A stretch of DNA of 64,000 nt from Oenanthe sinensis (Eukaryota; Streptophyta; Magnoliopsida; Apiales; Apiaceae), in contig CM053804.1 of assembly GCA_028671895.1 (NCBI GenBank), positions 2,981,001-3,045,000 on the forward strand. The letters are read 5' to 3'. A program made the position numbers and the translations under genes. This document shows, one piece after another, positions 34,301 to 46,051 of the stretch. The notes under the pieces were generated by a model. The model made no database searches. It saw only the letters and a list, made by a program, of their open reading frames with translations, and was not told the origin of the DNA. Numbering within the stretch: position 1 is the first letter of the stretch; each line of letters begins with the position of its first letter.

Positions 34301-37300
34301 ATTAAGTACTATTTGTGATAAATCAAAACATCATGGGTGTTTGATTGAAAGTAACATTTTTTTCATTAAATTTTTATTTAAAGGTTAATGTTGAGAACTC
34401 AAATCTTAAACTAATATGAAAACTTATATAAATCTAAGTAAAACCCAGTGGGCACACAAAGTTGGAAAGAGGAATTTGTGAAGTAACAATTCCTATATAA
34501 TAATATAAATAATATGAACAAAAACACAAGGTACTGTGTCACAGTCACTGTCAACTGCAGTTTAATGGTAGTAGACACTCACATCATCAGCCAAGGGTTT
34601 CCAATATTCTGTGATATCAGGGGTGCGCACACGCTGTGGGTCAGTCAATGCATCCTGAACACGAGAACGTAGACAGTACATTAAGGTACTAGAACACTAA
34701 AATAATCTGTAGTATCAGCCAGCACAATGACTCAAAAGCAAATTTGTAATGTTTACATCAAGAAAAGCAAATTTAAACCAGCATCATGTAAATTTGATGA
34801 TTCAAGGCAAAAATACATGTAACGTTTCTAATATGTATCTCCTATGTGTAATTAGCAAGGGAGATTCAAACTCCTTAAAGGTGATGTACTAATAATCTAG
34901 CATAACATTAGTTGGTCAACAGGTAGTTTATAGAGGATGTAAAGCTGTAAATTTTTTTTCTTGCAAGTTTTTTGCGTTGAGAATTATTGACCAAAATGTC
35001 AATGAGTGAACACTATAATAGCAATTGTTAGAAGCCCAGCACACTTTTCGAATTGAACTAGCCATCATAAGAAACACATACAAAGAAAAATATATACAAC
35101 ACCAGAACATGAAAGAGTTTATTCTTGAAAACAAGGAGACTACTGAGTGAACACACCCGATTATCTTCAGCCCACTTCCACAATTGAGAAAGTTGCTTGT
35201 TTCCAAGTCTCCACCTTGGCTTTCTGCAGGGAGAAAAAATATGTAAAGAAGAATATCTGAATGAAGGTAAAACATCTCCAATATACAAAAAAAGATGAAC
35301 ACCAAAAAGAAAAAAGGTAAGATAATGGCATAATGCTTCTTAATTACCATTCATAAATAATATTTCATACCATGTGTAATTATATTCTATAAACTCAATA
35401 TGGGAGTTACAAAAACAGAGAACCTATATTTCTCTTGCAACCAGCTAACATCCATACCGTTTTTTGGCTCCATCTTGAATTGATTTCTTATCTATTGGTT
35501 GTTTTTCAAATGGAGGGCAACCATCACGTTTCCACCATACCTATATAATATTGCAATTATAAAAGGTCACTAAAAAGCAATAATATAGATAGGGACTGGG
35601 GTGGGAGATCTAACATATATATAGATAGATAGATAAGAGGAAGAGAGTTGCCCACCCAATTCCTTTCACGTTCAAGTATATGTTCAATACTATGAAGAAA
35701 TTCATTCCCTTTAGGCGGAGTCATTGTAAGAAGCTTCTTCACCCGCTCCTCACCAGATTTTATTTCATCCTTCTGGAATCATTAGAAGCAATGAACTGTT
35801 ACTTGCTAAAAAGAATCAATAACAGGTTTCTCTTATTGTCAAATCAAAACTCTTTTTCATTCACATCCTCTTTGCTCCACTTATATCTTTATGGGAAACA
35901 AGAATAAAACCCGAAACGGTAGTGAAATAGGCTAACTAACCACTGTTTCAGTAAACAAATCTTTCTCGCTCTTTCCTGGAGCCTACAAAAACAACAATAT
36001 GAAGACATTACTATAGATGCAGAACAAATGCTGAAAATTTCACACTAACCAATAGCTTTTGAAAGATTATTTCTTCTACAAGATCATTTTACTGACAAAG
36101 ATTTCATCCAAATGCAATGTAGATGACAGTATCTCTTACGTCCTTTCCCAATATGAATTTTATATAATCAGGAAAGATTTTATGCATAACGAGAATCCAC
36201 AAGTACCACCATCGAAATTTTAGCATAATGAGTATTGCAAAGAAAAAATCGTTAGTTTGAAGAGTTTCCTTTCAATGTAGGCATGTAAGCATATTGTACA
36301 AGTTAGGCTAAGGTTCAAATAGGAACTCATTACTAGCCGGGGAACTACTATCAAAATTATGTAATTTTTTCAATTCGACCTAATTTAAAGGATTATTAAG
36401 GTTCAATTATCTAAATTAGATGTTTAATTGAATGCTAATACATTTTAATAATTTTATAAAAACATTGAAAGTATGTTCTGTAAAATTATAGTAATACAGA
36501 ACATATTATAAAATATATATTTAAGAACATATTAAAAAATAAATTACGGAACCTATGTTGAATATATAGTACAGAACATAGCATAGAACATATTTATATT
36601 AAAAAAAATATTAATTATTACATGGTTCCCCGAGTTCCCCATATAAGAGGAGTTCCCCATAAAACCTTACACAATACAGATTAAAGACCAGCAATATAAA
36701 ACAAAACACAGACCTAATGCAATTTGGGGCCCGGAGAGTCTTACCTTTAGATAATCAAACAATATTAGGCACTGAACTAGAACGTGGCGGCGAAAGCTTG
36801 AATCTTTTAACTACGACGAAGAAGAAAATAAGTAGAAAATCAGAAATGCACTGATCAAGGCACTATAAGATTTAGTCATATCATTATAAAAGTTAATGAA
36901 AAATTAAGAACACTCCTTACCTCTAGACCCATCAGTTTACTACTGGTAAGATATTTTATATTGAAGGTAGCTGCCTCGTCCTCAAGGTTATTAGCATTAC
37001 CCTCTTCGTCACTCAAAGGCTGAGCTTCAAAGGTATTCAGAACAACCTGAAAATTCATTGAAAAGAGAAACACTTGATTTAACACCAATAAATGGACCAC
37101 AATTTCTGCAGTTAAGTACAGCTGCAATACAAACACTGCACTGAAAAACTCACAAGCAGAGAGAAGGGACTTACCATCAAAGAGGAATTAAATTTATGCC
37201 ACTTGTTAGGAGCATGAATTAAGGAGGCAGGGTTCGAAAAATGTTCCTGCCACCAACAAGAGACTAATCAGTTACCTTTTAACTTATGAAAGATCAGGCT

Positions 37301-40300
37301 AGCAAAATTCCTACTACAACACAGCTTTTCCAGTGGTAGAAAGAAGGAACAGTACTACTAGTACAAAATCCGAAGTATATTCCAAATGTATTTTCGCATT
37401 TAGTACAATAAATTCCACTCAGGCAACCATTTTTTTATGTACCTGTAAACCCCAAAATGTTTTGTAGAAATTGAAATCGATAGAAATACCTGCAAAACAA
37501 AGAGACAAAACCATAATTATTCAAAATCAGTATATAAAAATTCCAATTACAAACAAAATCAGAATGTCAACCAAAGCTAATGATGTTGCAGCTAAAGATT
37601 ACCATCAGGAGTATCTTTCTCATACTTTGTCTCATTTGAAGTGTTAAAAACTCCCTTTATGTTCACCGCTGAAAAGCAATTAACAATAGTAAATAGTTAT
37701 GTCTTTAGAAGGGAGGGGGAGCATATACAAGAAATACAAGTATATCAAACATCAAGCAAACAAGTATTCACAAAACAAGTACACTAAGGAGCCGCAATAG
37801 GGAACTATCATTACCTGAACGCTCCGACAATGGGAAGAAATGAGCAAGAAACATTATAATTCTTCCACAAAATACCACATCATTTGCCTGTATGATTAGA
37901 CATGGATAAATCGATAGTGAAAATGGTTAATTGTCATAAGCCTTTTAAAACTTCCACAAATGAGGAGGGGGGGGGGTATATGTGAAATTGCAAGCAAAGC
38001 TTAAACTGGATGGAAATTAGAGACAGTTTCAAGCTTATGCAATTGGATTTCCAACTACTATTATTTCGTGAAATCTTAATCTCAATCAAAGTCACATGCC
38101 ACTATTCACAAGAACTCGTCAACCATGGTAACAACTAAAAGCACAGAACTTTTCCAAATTTCCACTTTGTGTTGTGATCATAACAAGAGATTTCATTTGC
38201 CCGATGCCCTGAACTTTGGGCTGAAGCCCTGAGCTTTCATTTCCACTATACATCTTAAGTGTCAAACTTTCATTTAGCAGATAAGTTGTACAACCATCCT
38301 AACCTAAGTGATGTCTTCTTTAGCTCATGAAAGCACATATTTTATAGCTTCCTGAAGTTTCGTATTGCATTCTACTATATATCACTCTTCACTTTTAACT
38401 AGAAATACACCCCCACCCCACCCACACACACACACAAACGCACATGTAATATTCGCAGATAAAAGTAAAATTTTAGTAGAACAATCCCGGATGAGTTGGT
38501 TGATATGACAGAATGCTTGCCAATTTACTGCGGCAGAGTGAGTACCTTATAAAAATATACAGCAACAAGGAAACAAAATATAGAGAAAGATGAACCTCTC
38601 TCATTGCATATATGGTATAAGCTTGGTTTATAAAGACCTTGGAAAATCTATGAATGCTCAATATTTATTCTGCACAGTTAAACATGGTAGAACTTTAACC
38701 ATCTAAAAACAATGGTAGAGCTTCTGATTCGACACCCTAGGACCTAGGGGCATTCACTCAATCTCTTGAAATCTATAACCATTCATTGACACATAAAAAC
38801 AAATAATTTTACAAACTGGAGTTAAACCCTTAGTTTGTTCAACGCAGTTCGATTAAGTAAAGGGGCTTTCAAGTAACTAAATGTCAACTTTTAGTAAATT
38901 TGTTGAGATAAGAATAGTACCTTCGACAGTCGGCGAAGAAGTTGATTGCATGTTCTCAACATTACAAGTTTACCCCGCGCAAAAAGTTCTGGCTGTGTCA
39001 GTTGTAACCATATATTCAAGAAAATATTAGATACAGCTTAAGATTCTTATACGTACACAAGACCAATCATAATAAAATTAACAAATTTTGAGCAGAATTG
39101 ATACATACCTTCCCCAGTATGTCTTGTTTACTCTCTATATAGCCAAATACATCTTTGCAATTTCTCATTGTAGACATCTCTGTCAAATCTTCAAGTAGCT
39201 GGAATATCATGCCACCCTCAATGTGCTCTTTTTCACAAAGATATAGCACAATGTCTACCACAAGTGCAGAAGCAAATGAGTTAGATTGGTTGTGTCCATA
39301 TTGTATGTGTGTGCACATGTACGAGTGTTTGACATAATGGAGGGATTAAAGAGGCCAAGTGACCCTTATATTAAATTAAAATATTAATACTGACTGTGAC
39401 GGATTTAGAAGAATTGACACCCCATGTGTAAGATTCTAGCATAAAATGTAATTAGGGCCGAACTGACTTCTGGAAGTTGAGTGCAACATAAAAGATTTTA
39501 AATTCAATAAATTATTCCAGTAACTTAACTGATTAACAGTATTATGTCAATAAGGTAGGTGGTAAAATATTGCTCCAAATGTACAAGATACAGATTAAGG
39601 ATAACTAATTACGTCTGCAAGTCAACAACAGTACTTTCAGATATGTAAAGATATAAAATTCATTGATTTGTAGTGCTAGTGTCTCATAAGCCAGACATAA
39701 GGTAAAATTCTCATATGAACAACACATAACATTGTGCCTGTGCCAATGACAACTCGACTTTATATAGTGGCCACTGGCCATGCCTACTTAAACGGAATTT
39801 TATTTATGGGCTCAAAATTATTTCATCCATAGCAATTTGATGTATGATATATGATGTTAGAAAGCTAAAAGAGGATAACTGATCCAATATCTGTATAACG
39901 TGGTGGTCGAAGAGTAAAAATTCGTGTAAACTTCTTTTCAGTTAGTTGTTGTGCACCCTCCAAGACGCACAGAACTCATATATAGGTTTGTGCGAGTTGC
40001 GTGTAGAGAGAAGATTGAGGTGAATAATTCAGATAGTGACACAACAGATAGAACAAAAATAGATGATAATAACAAGGATAAGGTGGATATAATGCTCAAT
40101 ACTTTAAGATTTCCACCTTCAGATAAAGGCCAAAGTAACTGAATGGTGAAGAATTACACCTGTGCGATAGGCTACCATCTGTATGGTGGTGAGTTCAAGG
40201 CATTAAAACTTTCATGAGGTACTTGCTAGTTTAAAGACCCTCTTTTTTTCCAGCTACTAAAGGATTTTAACCTCTCAAATTAAGAAGATATGTTCCGTAA

Positions 40301-41407
40301 ATGGAACATTGAAAACTAAATTGAGACCCGTACGCACCAAGAATTCGTGGAATTTGGCCCTCCAAGGATGCCTCATCAGAAATGGATTGACCATACTGCA
40401 TTATATTCTCTCCTGACTGAACTGCAGAAGACTGTAGCAAAACATAAGTCGTCATAGTGTACACACAAAGGACAAAATACTGGAAAAAATCACTAAAATT
40501 TGTATAAACCAGTTCAAAAAATTGTTAAATTTACAACGAAGATAAATTACTCACATCAACCCCTATAAAAATTCCTAATTAGATAAAGAATGTTGCCGTT
40601 CAGATAAAAATTGGCCGCTTCACAATAATCTTAATAAATAGACCATAAATAAGATGCTTACCACCAGTTCCTGAAGCAGTGTACGTAAAATATTCTCCAA
40701 TAACTGATTTTCATCTTGAACTAGTTTCGCTTGCCTCTGGAAAGAATAGAATAAATTAAAATCAAGCAAAAAGAAGACAAAAAATGCGCGGAAAGCCACT
40801 AAATCTAACGGCATCCCCGAAACAATCTAATAAACATTTACACATCAAACAGTTTGCGGATATATATATATATTAATACTTTTCTCATTCCAATCATAAA
40901 GGCACCACAATGTACATTTATTGAACACATATTCCTCAAAATAAAAGGAGGTAGTACACATTACATATAGGTTTACCGAGCTTCATAATTACCGTAAATT
41001 GCAACACATAATTATTATTAATTCGATAACACAGAGTCTAACATAAACTAGTAATAAATCGCAATGTTACAATGACAATGTTATTATTAGTTAAAAATGC
41101 GAAAAATCGAGAAAGTAAGAGAAGTGTGTGTAGTGTAACCTGAGGTTTAATAGCATCCTGAACTAACTGGAGTGCGAAATCTTCGGGTGAGCCTGGTTCA
41201 AGTATAGCCTTCCTGAATAAATCCTAATCATCACACACACGCACACACAGTGACGGTGAAAACTCAAATAATCAGTGCACAAGTTTAATAAACAAATCTA
41301 TACATACAAAAGAAGTGGCTTACCATTGAAAGAGGTGGTTGTGTTGAATTGGAGAGCAAAAGATTAATATGATGATGATGATGAAATGGTTCGGGTCTGA
41401 TTTTCAT
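31360..41407 (-). CDS. THO1: THO complex subunit 1 (THO1/HPR1)
   Basis: This encodes the THOC1/Hpr1 subunit of the THO/TREX complex, which couples transcription to mRNA export in the nucleus. I traced 21 exons with canonical splice sites and unbroken phase: 41407-41324, 41223-41140, 40736-40662, 40431-40338, 39254-39109, 38992-38921, 37887-37815, 37668-37603, 37489-37443, 37246-37175, 37046-36921, 36810-36745, 35982-35941, 35772-35656, 35540-35458, 35223-35157, 34654-34583, 34051-34001, 33641-33582, 33493-33344, 31614-31360. The protein is 606 aa from the family-type start (41326-41324), close to the known plant length near 600. An in-frame upstream ATG at 41407 would add 27 residues. Recognition segments include IEGGMIFQLLEDLTEMSTM, FNIKYLTSSKLMGLE, KKLLTMTPPKGNEFL, WWKRDGCPPFEKQPID and the acidic tail ending DADVDMVATV. 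No defect was seen. Confidence 0.95.
32016..32175. repeat. About 80-bp tandem duplication in THO1 intron 20
   Basis: GGTTGCAGTAATATACAAG and GGTTGCAGTAAGATACAAG head two consecutive units that both contain AAATCCCCTTGTTTTAT or GAATCCCCTTGTTTTAT. The two units differ by a few substitutions and small indels. Confidence 0.8.
33114..33231. repeat. About 60-bp tandem duplication in THO1 intron 20
   Basis: Two consecutive units share TTTGCTATA, ATTTAATGG and CAGTTTTTATACTAGAAGTA, followed by ACTGCA. They are nearly identical. Confidence 0.8.
36309..36669. repeat. MITE in THO1 intron 12
   Basis: The left end TAAGGTTCAAATAGGAACTC matches, inverted, the right end GAGTTCCCCATAAAACCTTA. The interior is AT-rich with repeated ACAGAACATA words. 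It lies fully inside the intron, away from splice sites. Confidence 0.6.
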
Positions 41408-41707
41408 TCGGGTCGACTGGAAATGTATGTGTATGTGTATTGTTGGGCCAGTTTTAAGATATGGGCCTGTTTACGTCATATTGGCCCACCACGATTACTT
41501 GAAATATTTGCTGATTTTGCTCTGCACGAATGATAAATAAATATTACTAGCGTATTTTTTTCTTAATATAATTTTTTTTAAAACGATCACTTGAAAAAAA
41601 ATGGTGTCTACAAAAGCAAAAATCATCATTTTGCTTAATATGACCCAAAATGTCATCAAACAAAATAATTGAATCGTTGTAATGATGAGTGGAAAATTGA
41701 AATGTTA
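41408..41707 (-). promoter_or_regulatory. Promoter region of THO1
   Basis: Upstream sequence of THO1. No clear TATA box stands out, which is common for housekeeping genes. GGGCC words at 41443-41450 and 41463-41468 (TGGGCC/GGGCCT) resemble the GCCCA promoter elements of plant housekeeping genes. This is inference from the words alone. Confidence 0.35.
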
Positions 41708-41927
41708 TTCCCTCTCTTTTAAAATAAGTGTCATTTTAATTTTTTATAAGTATTTTAAAGTGTCAAAAAAAGTTACTTATACAACTCATTTTTCTAATTT
41801 TCATTTTCTGAATGAAAATATATTATTTAAATTTTTATTTAAAAAATATATATATGAAAGTAACTTATTTTACACCTTAAAATACGTACACAAAGTCAAA
41901 ACGACACTTATTTTGGAACGAAGGAAG
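41708..41927. repeat. Stowaway-type MITE (second subfamily)
   Basis: The left end has CCCTCTCTTTTAAAATAAGT and GTCATTTT; the right end has AAAACGACACTTATTTTGGA and ACGAAGGAAG, followed by TA. The ends are inverted copies and TA flanks them. It differs in sequence from the three copies near the left edge. Confidence 0.75.
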
Positions 41928-43684
41928 TATATTATACGAATTCCATAAAACAACATTTTCATATTTTCTGTTTTTTTTTTTGAAAAAAAACTATCTTCTT
42001 AAGATGCAATACAACGTGTAACATTTTTCATTGCAGCAATGTGCATAGAAAATGAGTCGTAAATACGTTACTTTTTGTATTTTGTTTTCTACTTGCAGAA
42101 GAACATATATGATCTCAACTTCTCAAGCACGTCCAAAGATCTCCAAGGTCTATTTACAACTTCTTCCTCGAAGCTTTTTCCTTTGTAAATATATTTACTT
42201 CTCAACCAAATAAAACAGGCCAAGTGTTTCTGCCTTCGGAACCATACGAATGAATAAACGAAAGCATTGAATCGCAACGACCTAGCAAAACTCGGACTGA
42301 ATATCGATCAAGCGTACATAGCAGTAGCTATATAATAAACTTAATTTCTCGTCGTCTCCAAAACATGATACATCAAACCAAACCAAACATACATCGGCAA
42401 AAATTACATAGCACAATGCAAGACGGTATAAATCATTTTCTTAAGCTGACTTCATGACAGAATCATATCATCCCAACTTTTTTAGAATTGAAAAATTATA
42501 TATGATAATCATCATGTAGGGAAGTACCAACAGTTATGTACAACCAAACTGTTTGCTTCAAATGTGATCAACAAGTATAAATATAAGGAGAGTGATAGGA
42601 GCTACTTATTATAAGAACTAAAATACCGATACTCTTAGAATAAGTAGATTAGTTGGCCACTGGATCAAACATTTCTTGCAGGTCCATTCATATTATTGAT
42701 AATCCACCAAGAAAGTGGGGAAGAGTATAATAACAAAACATACCTAGTATATCTCTCTCGAGAGCAGGCTACATGGAGGGTTAGAGGGATAGAATTTAAA
42801 TGTACGCAGATCTTACTCTTACCCTCCTACTCCAAACAGCAGAGAGACTATATTCATGAATACTATCAACTTAGATGCAAACCTAAGAAAAATTTGGAAA
42901 AATCGCGAAAATTTCGATTTTTCTAATTAAGATACATAGAAAAATCTTGAGATGCTGCAAAAAGATGGCAACTTGTCAATCGACAAACAAGAAAACTTTT
43001 TAATTACAGCAAGATAAAACTTTATAAGCTAGCATGAACATGTGCATCATAACACAAATCATATCAACATATAAATAAGTAAACAAAATACATAAGATAC
43101 AGACAAGAAGATACACATGTCAGATTAGGTCAAGTAGGCCATTATTTATACTATTTTTGACAAGTTATGATTGTCATTTTCTGGTCACTTGAGACAGAAG
43201 CTACTTTGGAGGCTAAAATATTTACCTAAAATATATATAATCTCAGTTTCTGCCTGAAGATCCCCCAGACCCAATTGGAGTTAAAATCTCAACTGTTTAA
43301 AAGATATTAGATGATGTACATTCAGAAGAAGTTAAGGGAAAAAGTAGATCTCATATTGAACACAATGGTGAATAATATAAAATGTAATAGCAGAACACTT
43401 TACTAAACAATGTTTTTTTATTACTCATTTTCTATGCATAATGATAAAAAGAAAGAGGGATTACAACACTAGAAGGATATATCATCAGTGTACTTTCAAT
43501 ATACAAATGAATAACATCCACAATTCAATTTAAAGATTGCAATTACACTGAAGAAAACAAAATGAAAAACCATACTATAGACGATCAATGTCGGCAAGAT
43601 AAGCTTACAAGTCGAGCTTCGTTTGATTGCAGGAATAGACTCAAACTTGTTCGACGAAGTACAATTCGGGTAAGCTGACCAGAT
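41928..43684. other. Intergenic DNA with a weak SINE-like fragment
   Basis: No gene is supported. At about 42776-42862 the sequence GGGTTAGAGG, then ATGTACGCAGATCTTACTCT, resembles a tRNA-derived plant SINE-type repeat (GTACGCAGACCTTACC), but it is short and diverged. The right part is the 3' flank of the kinase gene. Confidence 0.4.
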
Positions 43685-45181
43685 TCAATAACCTTGGAAC
43701 CGACTTGAACCAACAATTTTGTCATGTACACAATAATGAATATCCGTAGCAGTCTCCCTGAATGACTGGATTTTCATTATATCAAAGACACTTTCGTTGT
43801 TATCTTCATTGGCATGCGACTTGTTGCTCCTTTTCCCAACAACTCTCCCACTTTCACTTCTAAAACTTGAAATTATAGTCTTTGGTTTCACCTTTGGCTC
43901 AAATCTATCATCCTCTCGCTGAGAACCAGACAACCGGTCAGTGCCAGCCATAAGATCCATCAAATTATTCCTAAATCCCATGTCAGAGTACACTCTCCGG
44001 GGATGTCTCAGCGACCTCGCAAACAGTGCATCCAAACCATCTAATCTTTCTTCTTCGCCATTCTTTGGCCTTGCATTTGACGGGCTACTTCGCACAGGCA
44101 ATCCTACATTCTCCACCATCAAGCAAGGATTACCAAAACCATTCCATGAATGAAGAGGAACCAATTTACTTAACCTACTTAGACACTCAACAACAACACT
44201 CATCGTCGGCCTCCTATCTCTACAACTCCTCACGCACTTGGCTGCAATCACCGTCAATTGTCTCCTTACAAGAGGATCTCTCGGAGGCTCAATCCTCGGA
44301 TCAAAAACACCCAAAAGCTTCTCCTTCCTAATCAACGGAATAGCCCAATCCACAATCGAAGGCGGAGAATACCCAACATCAATAGCCTTCCTCCCACTAA
44401 TAATCTCCAACAACAAAATCCCAAAACTAAAGACATCACTTTTCGTACTCAAATTATCAGGTGTCACATACCCTGGATCAAGATAACCCATAGTACCAGC
44501 CGGAGGCGTAGACCTCAACTTATAAATATCATCAACATGACACCTAAGTGCCAATCCAAAATCACCCAATCTAGCATTCACATTATTATCAATCAACACA
44601 TTAGCTGACTTAATATCCCTATGAATAACAGGTGGATTAGAACAATGAAGGGTCTCCAATGCCTTGGCAGTTTGTAAAGCCAATCTAATTCTTTTACCCC
44701 AATTAGGTGGCCTACAATTTGAATGCAAATAATCATAAAGTGTCCCATTACTCATAAACTCAACCACCAAAAGCCTATCTTTAGAATCATTAGTAAACCC
44801 CAACAAATTAACAAGCCTAGGACTATGAATTTGTGACAAAATCTCAATCTCATTCTCAACTTCATTGAGTGTGTGTTTTGAGTGTGTGAAAGAAGATGAA
44901 AGTTTTGATCTTGAATGACAAGTACCTTTACTAGGCCTCTTTACAGCAACTTGAACACCATTCTTGAGAATGGCTTTGTAAACTAACCCATGACTCCCTC
45001 TACCAAGAAGCTTTTGTGGTGAAAAATTGTTTGTAGCTAATTCAAGATCAGTGTAGCTAAATTCTTGAATTTTAATGGGGTTTTCTTGAATTTTAATGGG
45101 GTTTTCTTGATTTTTGTGGGTCTTGTTTCTTGGATTCGATATAGATATGGATGATTCAGTTTTACAAGAAAGGTAACCCAT
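43685..45181 (-). CDS. Receptor-like cytoplasmic serine/threonine kinase (At5g23170/At3g51990-like)
   Basis: An intronless 498-residue protein. The kinase domain spans about residues 55-340: GRGSHGLVYKA loop (60-70), VAVKRP lysine K81, HRDIKSANVL with catalytic D189, DFG at 207-209, GTMGYLDPGY activation segment, and R323 in RDRRPTM. All catalytic residues are present, so it should be active. There is no signal peptide, extracellular domain or membrane segment. The N-terminus MGYLSC, with Gly2 and Cys6, suggests lipid anchoring to the plasma membrane, which is an inference. The N-terminus and intronless form match the Arabidopsis pair named in the call. Those proteins are about 340-360 residues by memory, so the C-terminal tail of about 150 residues here is long. 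A 7-residue repeat (KIQENPI, residues 30-39) comes from a 21-bp duplication. The substrate is unknown. Confidence 0.92.
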   Translation of the reverse strand: MGYLSCKTESSISISNPRNKTHKNQENPIKIQENPIKIQEFSYTDLELATNNFSPQKLLGRGSHGLVYKAILKNGVQVAVKRPSKGTCHSRSKLSSSFTHSKHTLNEVENEIEILSQIHSPRLVNLLGFTNDSKDRLLVVEFMSNGTLYDYLHSNCRPPNWGKRIRLALQTAKALETLHCSNPPVIHRDIKSANVLIDNNVNARLGDFGLALRCHVDDIYKLRSTPPAGTMGYLDPGYVTPDNLSTKSDVFSFGILLLEIISGRKAIDVGYSPPSIVDWAIPLIRKEKLLGVFDPRIEPPRDPLVRRQLTVIAAKCVRSCRDRRPTMSVVVECLSRLSKLVPLHSWNGFGNPCLMVENVGLPVRSSPSNARPKNGEEERLDGLDALFARSLRHPRRVYSDMGFRNNLMDLMAGTDRLSGSQREDDRFEPKVKPKTIISSFRSESGRVVGKRSNKSHANEDNNESVFDIMKIQSFRETATDIHYCVHDKIVGSSRFQGY

Positions 45182-46051
45182 TTGTTAAAAATGAAGTTTA
45201 TTGAATGTTTGTTTGTGTGTGTGTATAAATGAAATGTAGGAGGTGCCAATTAATGGGTTTTGTGTGTGTAAATAATTGGTGGTTGACTGGTTGCTTGCGT
45301 ATAAGAAGTGGAATCTCCGAGGAGATGTTTGCTTGCCAGCAAATGAGAGTTAAAAACAACAATAAACAGTTGAGTGGTAAAACACTTTACATTCATGGAT
45401 GATTTATTCCTTGCGGTGCTTCGGATTGAACAGGCCGTTGAGGATAAATGTAAATTCTATGTTAAATTTTTTGCCACAATACTATTTACTGTAGTAATTT
45501 AGAGTATATGAATATGTTCGAGATCGAAAATTAATATTGTTAATTAGAATTATTTATTTATTCAAATTAAAAGTATATTATTTTTATTATATTAGGATTG
45601 AGAAAAATTATTTATTTGATGGAATTATTTGTTTATTAAAACTTTACCATAATTTTTTGATATAAAATCCTTAAAAAAAATTAGTTATTCAACCCGTATA
45701 ATTAGTCATAATCAAATTGTCGGATTCAACTTCTTTATTAGTCTGAATACAAAAAAAAATTGTATATATTTGATCTTTTTCACTAGATTTCGACTGCTGT
45801 ATTCGTTTGAACATAAGTAAAAAATTGTATGAATTTCATCTTTCTCACATCGTAGAATGAAATTTTCCCTCTTAATATTATCTTGTTTAGCAAAAAATAT
45901 TTATTTTGCCACAGGCATATAGAAGGTTGTGGGTTAAATTGGATTTAAATAAGTATATTAATTTTGTGCATGTTAAAAAGGATATTTAAATTTAATTATT
46001 ATAAATACATATTACATTTGGTTAATATGAAATATGAGAGTCAAAATTAAC
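45182..46051. other. Kinase upstream region and intergenic DNA
   Basis: The first 200 bases hold the kinase leader and promoter. A TTTATACA word at about 45221-45228 is possibly too close to the ATG to be its TATA box. The rest is AT-rich with no recognisable element. Confidence 0.4.

Noticed and set aside
34928..35350. 140-codon minus-strand ORF
   Set aside because: It runs through THO1 exon 16 in a different frame and into both introns. The true exon is 35157-35223, and the ORF has no family match of its own.
42089..42277. 62-codon minus-strand ORF starting MRFNAFVYSFVWF
   Set aside because: No recognisable domain, no splice context and no neighbouring coding signal; kept as chance.
44026..44608. 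Overlapping plus-strand ORFs within the kinase gene
   Set aside because: Shadows of the 498-codon kinase on the minus strand.
45221..45228. TATA box for the kinase gene
   Set aside because: It is only about 40 bases from the start codon and lies in a GT-rich microsatellite, so it is doubtful.
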